From: Microplitis mediator | Taxonomy: Eukaryota; Arthropoda; Insecta; Hymenoptera; Braconidae | DNA length: 64,000 nucleotides | Assembly (NCBI RefSeq): GCF_029852145.1 | Contig: NC_079973.1 | Coordinates: forward strand, 19,238,422-19,302,421 | Direction: 5' to 3' | Shown here: positions 11,697 to 21,900 of the stretch, piece after piece | Position numbering within the stretch: the first letter of the stretch is position 1 | Layout of the letters: every line of letters begins with the position of its first letter | Notes under the pieces: generated by a model | The model's input: only the letters and a program-made list of their open reading frames with translations | What the model was told of the DNA's origin: nothing | Databases searched by the model: none | Made by a program: the position numbers and the translations under genes

Positions 11697-11997
11697 CAAT
11701 ATTTGCAGAGTGAATGCGGAGCGATGGAGCGTTTAATTTAATATTAAAACTCCGATTCGAAGTAAAATTCACTCCTAATGAGTGTTTATTTAAATATTAA
11801 AACTGAACTGGAGTGAATGCAGATTTAAATAAAATTCAAATCACTTCTAAATTACTCCTTTGAAAAGACAAACTCCCTATTTACTCCGTATGCAGAGTGA
11901 TTTTTTTTTAACTTTGGAACTCCGAGTAACGGAATCAATTCGAATTTAAATAAAATCCGTAATCACTTCGAATTCACTCCCAATTTTTTACAGTGTA
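11697..11997. mobile_element. MITE family A copy 3
   Basis: Interior words (GCGGAGCGATGGAGC, AGTAAAATTCACTCC, AAACTCCCTATTTACTCC) and the right end ATTTTTTACAGTGTA match the family. The left terminus is decayed. Confidence 0.6.
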
Positions 11998-12237
11998 CAC
12001 TATAAAAAAAATCACTGCATACGGGGTAAATAAGAAGTTCGTTTTTCCAGCGGAGTGATTTTGTAGTGAACTGGATTTTTTAATTTATATTATTTAAATC
12101 CGCATTCACTTCAATTCGTAATTTTAATAATAAAATACTCTTCATAGGAGCGAATTTCACTCCAAGGAAATTAAGTAAATAAACAGTAATCTGCTCTGTA
12201 TTCACTCCGGATTTACTCCGTTAATTTTTTACAGTTT
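11998..12237. mobile_element. MITE family A copy 4, abutting copy 3
   Basis: It starts CACTATAAAAAAAATCACTGCATACGG and ends TTAATTTTTTACAGT. It lies directly against copy 3, so the two share or adjoin a terminal TA. It is shorter than the full family consensus. Confidence 0.6.
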
Positions 12238-13088
12238 ATAAACAAATAAAACAGTATATAGGGGAGCTATCGGTACATATTTATTATATGAACGATGTGG
12301 ACTCAGTCTAAAGTTAAATTCCATTCTACGTAATTATTTAAAAGCTAACAAGGTTGCCAAATGTCAAAAGTCGATGACACAGTTTTCCTTTTACCCGTTT
12401 GGATTCTAGCCATTACGATTTTACAATATTTTAAATAATAAGACTCCCTAACCAACAAGACCAACAAAATCGATAATTTTATTTTACATGAAATAAAAAC
12501 TGATAATTTGCAATTAATTTGAAATCTATGATGAACAATCGATTTAAAAAAAACTACCGATAGATGAATAACTCGGGTAAAAAAAATTAAAAATTGTAAA
12601 TAGTAAGTGAAAATTACACGTGACTGCGCCACTGATGTTTGCTTGTATGTTATTTTTCTCAAGATGTATTGCAGAGATTGGAGTACCTTCTGTTTTATTA
12701 TCTCAGGAATATCAAGAATCCAATATTCGGTCATTCTCAATCGGTGTTTAACCGTAAAAGATTCTGTTTTATAAATTATTAGCAATGATTTAGTTTGTTT
12801 AAAAATAAGTCATATTATTAAATAAAATCATTAATGTAGATTAATATTTATATTTATACCAAACAACAGGGGGTGTGTATTATTTTTAAAAAATATAATT
12901 ATTTACTTGTATTTTAATATTAAATAACTTATGAATGTGTGTGTGTTGTATCTTACTTTCTATTTGTTTCATAATTTATTATTATTGCTAAGATTTTTAA
13001 ATGTAATTAATTAATACGCTGATTTCATTGACAGAAACGAGTGTTTAGTGTTGATCTTGGCTTGGTTAAAAAAGATTAAAACGAAGGG

Positions 13089-16000
13089 ATGATGATGGGT
13101 GATCAATTTCGTAGCAAAGTCGAACAATATTCACCAAAATCATCGCCAAGGGGTGCACGTTCCCCTGTTGTATCACGTCAAGATTCAACAGGAACACTAA
13201 AAACAACAATATCCCTTGGAAAAAATCCTTCAATTGTTCACAGTGGACCTTTTTATTTGATGAAAGAACCTCCTGGTAATTAAATTTTATTATTTGACAC
13301 AACATATTGATATTTTATAATTAGTCATCTAAGCTAAGGCTCTGATCAAATTTATTTTTAATTTAATTTTGATTACCCGAGCACAGAAACAACTTTGAGA
13401 TGTCTTTTAAAAGGACGAGATAAATTTAAATTTATCTCAAAGCCAAGTTATTTAGGTTTTATTTAATAAGTTGGCTCATGAGAGTAACAAATGAAAAGAA
13501 AATGAAGTTAACTTATTTAGATATTAATTATTAATGAAAATATTTATTTAAAAAGTTTGTTATTAAAATAAACTAGTGTTTCAATTTAACTAAAAATAAA
13601 ATTATACCGTTTCTAAAAAAAATAATCAGAGATTTAAATAGGGCAGGTAAAAAAAAATTCAATATCTTAAATTATCATTGGTGTTTTTACAAAAAATAGT
13701 TTGAAAGTAATCCTGTAGAAAAATTAATTATTATTATTTAGTAATAGTTTGTAATTATAATAAACAAAATATTGAAGTAATAATTTATTGACAGAAATAA
13801 ATTTAAAATACTTAAATATAATTTACTAAAGAAATAAAAAGTTACTGCGATTAAATGTTGAGAACCAAAAGGATTTATCAATTGAAAAATCTAGTAAAAA
13901 CTACGTGTGCAATGGACCCAGAAACAGAATTGCCAGGCTGATTGATCAGCACTCCTCGAATCTCAATTTTTTCGGTGAATCCCTCGCATCGTTCTCAGTA
14001 AATGCGAAAAAATTACTATGTTTTAATTAATTAGTACACGGTACAATACCTTTGTAATTATTTAAGTAGTAATTTCTTTTTTCTTTTTCGTTTTTCTTTG
14101 TTTTTATTTAACTCAAATTTAAATTTATCTGTATAATGTTTATGCATACCCAAGTAGCACAGAGACAATTTTGAGATGTCATAAAGATGTCTTTTAAAAA
14201 GACAAGACAAATTTTATTTTATCTCAAAGCCAAGTTTTCTTAAATAAATAAGACGTCCAGATTTTAGTTCTAGGAGTCATAGAAAATTTTTGTTCTTTTT
14301 CCCATTTTAAAAAAGTTATTTCAATTAAAAATCGTTTAGACGATGACTTATTTGACAATTATTTGTAATTCAATTTTTGTCGTCGCTTGTGTCAAGTCTT
14401 TTATGCAGATATTTTTTCGGTGACATAAATTTCTGTTTTTGTTTTGTCAACATTTTGGTGCCTTGATGGGTCAAAAAACAGCCGCAAAACTGCTATCTTA
14501 TAAATGTCACAAAGCCAAGTGTGTTTACTTGGGTAAAGTAAAATCTCCAATTATTGATACAAAAGTATATTCGACACTATAATATATTCAATATTTATAT
14601 TAAATGTAAGACCTTGGATATTTTGACTTATGGAAAAAAGATAAAACGATCATTAATAGACAACGTTTTGTCGTTATTGTAATTAATAATAAAATAATAA
14701 TATTTATAGGGGAAAGTGAACTTACTGGAGCAACTAATTTGATGGCCTATTATGGCCTCGAACACTCGTATAGTAAATTCAGTGGTAAAAAATTAAAGGA
14801 ACAACTTTCATCATTTCTTCCAAGTCTTCCTGGTACTATTGATACACCTGGACATCAAGATAATAGGTATCAATTATTAATTATATATTGTGTTGTAAAA
14901 AGTAAGTGCTTTTAAACAGCAACACTGAAATAACTGTTAGTACTTTAGTAAAGACTAACATTTATATTTCATGAAAGAGGATTTTTTAAATAATATTTAT
15001 AATATATAACTATATTTATCTCAAATATTTTTTGTTATCCGCTAGAAAATTAAAATAAAATTATAAATCGTTTTTATTTATTAGAAAAAATAAATTAAAA
15101 TTTTGGAGTAATTACGACTTCGTAGATTTAAATAAATCTACGGAAATCTTGATTAGGTCTATTGAAGTAACAACAAATATCTTTAAATTTTTTAATATTT
15201 TCAAAAATATAACCGCCTAAATTTACTCAAAATACATAAAAGTTACATTAGTATTTATCTATATTATCATATATTTAATAATTATTCTTTTAATAAATGT
15301 GGTGATATTTAGTTCTATTTTAATATTTCTAGAAAAAAATTACAGACATCATATAAATATAATTCTGATGAATCAAAAAATTTTTATATAATTTATTAAA
15401 AAATTTATGTAGCTGTGATATTGACTTCTGTAAATTTTTCTGTTGAAAATAATAATGTAATTAAATTATCAAATATTTATTTTCAGTTCCTTGAGATCTG
15501 TGATTGAGAAACCACCAATTGGAGGAAAAGAATTACTTCCATTAACAAGTGTTCAACTGTCAGGTTTTCGATTACATCCTGGGCCTGTAAATTTTATTTT
15601 TTTTTTTTACTTACACAGAAAAAAAAGTTATTTTGAGTTAAGAAAACATTTTTGAAGACAGACGTTTTCGGGAATCAACTCAAGGTTTTCTTGAATCAAG
15701 AGAATTCGTCTTTGTCAAAAGAGATTTCTACTTGATCCAAGAAAATTGAAGTTTTCAAAAAAATTTCTTGAATCCAGAATATTTATTTTTAGTCGAGAAT
15801 TTTTTTTCTGTGTACTACTAAAATAACAATTAATTTAATAAGTAAAACACATTGATTAATAAAAAATAAAATTTGAATTATAGTTACCTGAACAATATCG
15901 ATATGTTAATCAAGCGCCTCAAAGGAAGCACAAGAATAAACATAAGAAACATAAACATAAACCTGGAGATGTTCCAGCTGGACAAGAGATAGCGACCACT

Positions 16001-16168
16001 GATATCGGTGGTTCGGATACCCACGAAAAGAAACACAAAAAACAGAAAAGACACGACGAAGAAAAAGAAGCCAGGAAGAAACGTAAGAAAGAAAAGAAAC
16101 GGAAAAAACAAAAACACAGTCCTGAACATCCTGGTGGACTCACGCCGTCGCAGCATTCCAACTCGTGA
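13089..16168 (+). CDS. MED19: Mediator complex subunit 19
   Basis: MED19 is a head-module subunit of Mediator, the coactivator bridging transcription factors and RNA polymerase II; it also contacts REST and homeodomain proteins. Coding exons are 13089-13275, 14710-14866, 15487-15586 and 15884-16168, totalling 729 bp (242 residues), all with GT-AG introns. The family core is clear: FYLMKEPPG joined to ESELTGATNLMAYYGLEHSY, KLKEQLSSFLP, LRSVIEKPPIGGKELLPLTS, and FRLHPGPLPEQYRY. The last exon encodes the typical Lys-rich tail (HKNKHKKHKHK and further KKxKK blocks), a likely nuclear localisation signal. The start is taken as the first of three consecutive ATG codons; an acceptor at ~13034 suggests a non-coding upstream exon. 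Intron 1 carries one arm of a long inverted repeat whose mate lies downstream. Confidence 0.95.
13465..14535. repeat. Left arm of ~1.07 kb inverted repeat (MED19 intron 1)
   Basis: This arm runs from about GTTGGCTCATGAGAGTAAC to CAAAGCCAAGTGTGTTTACTTGGG. Its reverse complement is found at 16985-18055, with easily aligned blocks such as ACTACGTGTGCAATGGACC, GCGAAAAAATTACTATG and CCTTGATGGGTCAAAAAACAG. The distal part (14152-14534) begins CCCAAGTA and ends TACTTGGG and looks like a MITE. Related CCCGAGCACAGAAACAACTTTGAGATG words at 13376 suggest a third partial copy. Confidence 0.8.
15617..15816. mobile_element. MITE with ACACAGAAAAAAA / TTTTTTTCTGTGT ends, MED19 intron 3
   Basis: ACACAGAAAAAAAAGTTATTTTGAG at the left pairs with TTTTTTTTCTGTGTA at the right; CTTGAATCAAG-type words fill the middle. 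It accounts for most of the 297-bp intron. The ends resemble those of the palindromic repeats at 335-504 and 40565-40730. Confidence 0.6.
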
Positions 16169-16886
16169 TTGACAATTACTTTTTTTATACGTTTATCTAA
16201 TTGTAAGCTGGCCAATCGTGGAGAATTTTTTGCTCATTTAAACAAACTAAACTAAAAACTTTTTTTTTTTAAATTATTAAAAAAAAATTTACAAGTTTCT
16301 CGTATCATTTTTTTTTTTTTGTTCAAATCGAATTTTTTCAATTGAACAAGTGATTAATTGTTTTGAAAAGATAACTTATTATTTAAAAATGTGAATCAAA
16401 AGTTATTTTATTTGAGTGAGATATTAAATAATGTGCGAAAAATCTTCACTCAATTTCAATAGTAATTGAAAATAAATTAAAAGTAATACTTAATAAATAA
16501 AAAATTATAAAATTTAAAAGAAGAAAAAAAGTCACATGATATGTACTTGATAGCTTCCAACATTCATGTGTTGTTTATAATGCGAATCTGCTTTATTCCA
16601 AAGATTCAGCAATCTTGTAAATATTTTTATTATAATTAAAATTGTAATAATAACAATAATATTAATATGTGCTTGATAGATTTAAATATAAACAGAAGTT
16701 TATAATTTCAATAAAGTAGTATTTATAATGTAGATTTATAAATAATAGTTTAATTATTAATTTTTTTTCGTCGTTAATTATTTTCTTCGTTTAAATACAT
16801 CGGTATTAGTGTAACTTTGTATAAAAATTAAATTTTATTATTAAAAAATTTCATAAAAAAGAAAACTTTTAATTAAATCCTTTTTA

Positions 16887-16935
16887 CTGCTCATTTATTT
16901 TATTTTATTTTACGCCAATCGGCAGTATACAGAAA
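16887..16935 (-). mobile_element. LINE 3' end fragment
   Basis: TTTATTTTATTTTATTTTACGCCAATCGGCAGTATAC matches the 3' tail of the LINE fragment at 49945-50000 (TTTATTTATTTATTG...CGCCGATCGGCAGTATAC) in the same orientation. It is probably a severely 5'-truncated insertion. Confidence 0.55.
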
Positions 16936-16984
16936 CATACATAATTACAAAGTTATTGCATGGTGTATTAATTAATTAAAACAT

Positions 16985-18055
16985 CCTAAGTAGTACTCTT
17001 GGCTTTGTGACATCTATAAGATAGCAGTTTTGAGGCTGTTTTTTGACCCATCAAGGCACCAAAATGTTGACAAAAAAAAACAGAAATTTATGTCATCGAA
17101 GAAATATCTGCATAAAAGACTTGACACAAGTGACGACAAAAATTGAATTACAGATAATTGTCTAATAAGTCATCGTCTAAACGATTTTTATTTGAAACGA
17201 CTTTTTAAAGACGGGAAAAAAAACACAAATTTTCCATGACTCCTAGAACTCAAATCTGGACGTCTTATTCATTTGAGAAAATTTGGCTTTGAGATAAAAT
17301 AAAATTTGTCTTGTCCTTTTAAAAGACATCTTTATGACATCTCAAAGTTGTTTCTGTGCTACTTGGGTATACATAAACATAATACAGATAAATTAAAATT
17401 TGATTCAAATAAAAACAAACAAAAACGAAAAAGAAAAACGAAATTACTGCTTAAATAATTACAAAGTTATTGCATTGTGTACTAATTAATTAGAACATAG
17501 TAATTTTTTCGCATTTACTGAAAACGATACGAGGTATTCACCAAAAAAATTGAAATTCGAGGACTGCTGATTTACCAGCCTGGTAATTCTGTTTTTTGGT
17601 CCATTGTACACGTAGTTTTTACTAGATTTTTCAATTGATAAAAGCCTTTTGGTTCTCATCATTTAATCGCAGTAACTTTTAATTTCTTTACTAAATTATA
17701 TTTAAGTATTTTAAATTTATTTCTGTCAATAAATTATTACTTCAATATTTTGTTTATTATTATTACTAACTATTACTAAATACTAATAATTAATTTTTCT
17801 ACAGGATTACACTCAAACTTTTTTCTGTAAAAACACTAATGATTATTTGAGATATTCAATTTTTTTTTACCTGCCCTATTTAAATCTCTGATTATTTTTT
17901 TCAGAAACGGTATAATTTTATTTTTAGTTAAATTGAAACACTAGTTTACTTTAATAACAAACTTTTTAAATAAATATTTTTATTAATAATTAATATCTAA
18001 ATAAATTAACTTCATTTTCCCTCCATTTGTTATTCTCATCAGCCAACATAAAATC
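16985..18055. repeat. Right arm of ~1.07 kb inverted repeat (downstream of MED19)
   Basis: Reverse complement of 13465-14535. It begins CTAAGTAGTACTCTTGGCTTTGTGAC, which matches the end of the left arm, and ends near CTCATCAGCCAACATAAAA, which matches its start. Identity is high by eye, with scattered substitutions and small indels. Confidence 0.8.
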
Positions 18056-18390
18056 AAACCTCAGTAATTCATTTCCTACTTTATCAGCTCTTAAAATGAA
18101 ATAAAATTAATTTCAAGTTTTTAACCAAAAATTTTACATCCATTTTGAATTTTGGTTTTAAAAAAATTATTCTTTATTCCGTTTCAGTCAAATAATTTAA
18201 TCGTGTTGGTAATGGAACCACCAGGTACGAGGTGTTATTCATACAATGTATGAATACATCACCTACACACATAAAAAACACAAATACATTCCATATATTT
18301 ATAATATCAATGGCATAATTCACAGAATATATACATGTATTTATTGTATTGTAATTCTCATGTACCCCACTATCATATTCTTGGACTCTG

Positions 18391-18440
18391 ATTGGTCATT
18401 TCAGAATTTATAAATATAAACCATAAACCCACTCATCTCT
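18391..18440 (+). promoter_or_regulatory. Core promoter of DUF4803 gene, upstream first exon
   Basis: TATAAATA at 18409-18416 is followed 26 bp later by a TCATCT initiator-like sequence (A at 18435). An inverted CCAAT box (ATTGG) lies at about 18391-18395. A leader from here, with a 5' UTR intron 18783-18882 (GTAAGA...CCAG), reaches the first-exon ATG at 18971. Confidence 0.5.
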
Positions 18441-18970
18441 GTAAGCTCCAACTCGTCTTTCACAATTTTTATCTTTACTTTTAATTTTTACACTTGACTA
18501 TCAGCAAGAATCCAACACATCTCAGTTACAAGTTACAGTTTTTTTCTAAGACACCCCACCAAAAGTCAACAAGCCACCGGACTACCATCTACAATTAATA
18601 TTTACAAGCGGGGTCAAAATTTTTTCAGTTGAACCAGCACTTTCGGACACTGACATCCTGTCCACTGACAACTCAACGGTCATCACGACGTCAACAGTAA
18701 AATCAACACAACACAACACAAAGGATCCATTGAATTAAATAACTTGCATTTATTCTACAACTTTTATTAATTTTTATGACAGGTAAGAACTCTTAGTTAT
18801 TTATTTCATTTTTTAATTTAAATATAAAAAGTATTTTTTAATTTTCTATGCCCTATTTTTATAAATATTGTGATTATTCCAGAGGTAATACAGTTTGTTG
18901 ACCTGGAGACCCCAGGTTGGGTTGTTTGCGGCCTAAATTTTTGATAAAAACTAATAAACAAAAGCACAAT

Positions 18971-21900
18971 ATGGCCAAATTGCATTTAGGATTTACTTTA
19001 GTGGTGCTGCTGATGATCAGCACAGAAAAAAGTTCATCAATGTTTATGAACTTCGGTGACGTTCGTGAAATGCTTGGAGTGGGTCGTGAAGTTGTCGTCG
19101 GTACTCTGGAATCACTCGAAGCGATACGCAAAGATGAAAATGACACTGGTGAGATGGATTACGCGTTTATAAAGAAAACAGAAAAAAAAATAATGAGCTT
19201 GATTAAACAAAACAATCGACAGCTGGAAAGCATACAGCTGCAGTTGGATCAAAGAGCTGGGGAAATAATGGATGAAATAATTAAAAAAGTACCTGAACGT
19301 CAGCGGTTGAACCGCGACTTCGATAATCTTAATGAGTTACTAGGACGTATCAATGATATTTATGAGCAATATAAAGAGTATTACACGCATGATGATAAAT
19401 ATGAAGACTACACGAGGCTGGATTTCGCCCGAACTTCAGTGTCTTTGGAGATGGGAGCTCTGCCGGATTTATTGGCATCTGTTCATAGATTAATTATGAA
19501 GAAAAATTTACTCGGTGCATTGGCTACTAATAGTCAGGTAAATATACACGTATATATTTTTTTTTATTTTACCCTTACACGTTCATAACTATTCCAAGAC
19601 AGTAAAATGTTTTTTATTTATTAATAATTTTTTGACCCTGGAATCGAGATTCCCTAAAGGCCGCAATATACAATATATAGTATAATAATAATATTTAAAT
19701 ATAAACATAGAATAATTTGCTATTGACACAGTAGATGATGGCAGATCATTTCATATTCGGATAGCAGGACAGATTATAGAGTAATGCATCGAGCTTCGTT
19801 CTTAATTTTGCGTTTAGATGTTTTGTTTGAGAGAAAAACTTGGACGAAAATTACTATAGACTTGAGGAGAAACGCCACCGGACATCTTTTTGACACTCGT
19901 AGAGTAAATGATAACTTTAAAACAATTTTTCTCGGAGACGAATTATAATTTTTGAAAATACGAAATTTTTAGCTCTCAGTTAAGGTTTCAAAAAATACTA
20001 AAGACTTTATTTTAGGTTTCCAGTGCTTGCCCGTGAATTAAATTTAATTTAAAATCGGTTCACCTTTCCCCTTAATGTAAAAGAAGAAAATAATTAATAT
20101 CATCATTAATGATAAACTTGCGCTCTTATATTGTTGTTGTTTAGTATAAAGTTGATTAGAAGCATCGCAGATTTTTAAAACTACAAAATAAAGAGTTGAG
20201 ATGCGAGTACACAAATAAATGTATATGTGAGTATATGTAATGGTAGTAGTGAGAGATAAGAGAGTCCATTGAATATGAAATATGAACAATAAAGACCGAT
20301 ACCTTTACTAGTAGTAGTTTTTACATATATATGTACGTATATAAAGAATTTGAACGAGCAAAGGGGCACTGAGTGGGGTCATATGGAATGTGCTTGGTGA
20401 TGCAAAGACAAGTAGAGAGTATTGTACGTGAGAGTAAATAATAAAATAAAAAGAGTAGAAGGAGAGAGCGGTGTGCGGGAGGTGTTAAGTTGTCCTGCGT
20501 TTCCTTTGTCATGTGCCTCCATCGTAGTGGGTGGGAGAAAACGGTAAAACCCGAATCCTGAAACGCTCGATCAGTTGCACGCATCGTTTCAAACGATCAT
20601 GTACTTGTTGTTTTTTACTTTTTACTATACATATTTTACGTACGGTGCTCACATATCCGCGCACTCACACTCGCGATACGTAATCAGTGACCGCGATCAT
20701 TTTTAAATTACATACATACATACATACATAAATATAATACTTATGTCAAACTCATTGTTTACTTTTATCATATCATAAATCATTTATAATTTAAATTGAT
20801 TTGTTTATATTTTTTTTATTTTGCTATATATATTAATATACATTTACGTTACACAAATTATTTTTACCCGACAAGTAATTCAACTTAACGTAAAATCGGA
20901 GTAATTAATAAGTGCGCGAAGTTGAATTAAAAATTTTATTTATTTTGGAGTTTAAAAAAAAATATTGTGTTATTAATATATAATAAAATACATATATTAT
21001 AAATATATACCTTGATCTACCTTAACAAAGAAATAAATAATTATACAAATGCGGAAATTTAAACTTACAATTACGCATCGGGCAATGTTCTGTCATGATT
21101 TATAAGACTTAAAAAATATGCAATTAGTATTAGTACCGTTTACATTGAATTAATAATTTAAAAAAAAACCTGGTAGTGAGATCTCTCAAGGTTTCACTTG
21201 CAGTTGGTGATTGTACATGCTTGCGTGTACAATTGAATTCATGTTTAACATATTTATCTCGGTTATGTTTTACTAACTATAAATACTTTTAAATAATTAA
21301 ATAAAAGGAAGTGAATTAAATATAAATACAACACTTACTAAAGTTATTTATTTGCATAAATAAGTGTGTAAGTGCTGAGTAATTAATTAACGGGCTGGTG
21401 AATTTTTTTTATTGATTCCTGCGTTACATAAACTGGGTCACTATCGTATCATATTCAATAAAAATAAGAAAGGAGTGTTTTATATAAACTATTAAATAGT
21501 TAATAGTAATAAAATATGGGGAAATTGTGGATTTTGTTATTAATTTTTAGTGCGTCATCATGGGCAATGAAAGATAATTATTCAGTTCCTGATAAATTAC
21601 GCTATGATTTATTATTATTAAAAGATTTACCGATAAGCAAACGATCGGGACGTGGCGACACAAATGATGTTTACTTAAAAATATTTGAAATCTATGATAG
21701 ATTCAGTGAAAAGTTAACTAATGAAATTATGAGTATGGGTAAACGTCACATGAATTCATTAAACTCGTTACGATCATGGGCATTAGTACAGAAAGATATG
21801 AATATTATTGAAGGAATGTATAGTAATAGTTTTTTACTAAAATTACATTCTGTCACTAAAAACTTTGAACCAGTGAATATTAATTACTGGATTAATTTCG

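Larger units (their letters stand above)
10332..13088. other. Intergenic region between divergent akirin and MED19
   Basis: This should hold both promoters: akirin's to the left, MED19's to the right. It contains two MITE family A copies (~11697-11997 and 11998-12237), long poly-T runs (11109-11134 and 11489-11502), and a short GC-richer open frame at 10658-10888. An acceptor-like sequence (TTGACAG at about 13034) precedes a probable 5' UTR segment of MED19. No other gene is recognised. Confidence 0.55.
16169..18408. other. Intergenic region downstream of MED19
   Basis: It holds the MED19 3' UTR, a short LINE 3' tail on the minus strand (~16887-16935), and the right arm of the long inverted repeat (16985-18055). 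The MED19 poly(A) site is not certain, though several AATAAA words follow the stop. No other gene is visible. Confidence 0.6.

Noticed and set aside
12345..12785. 146-codon open frame on the minus strand upstream of MED19
   Set aside because: Longest unassigned frame, but rich in Leu/Ile/Phe/Lys as expected of random A+T-rich DNA, with no domain, no splice context and no recognisable family.
15884..16215. Two overlapping minus-strand frames opposite the last MED19 exon
   Set aside because: They are antisense images of the Lys-rich MED19 tail, hence their Phe/Leu/Cys-rich composition.
18874..19146. Minus-strand frame opposite the first DUF4803 exon
   Set aside because: Antisense shadow of a well-supported coding exon with signal peptide.
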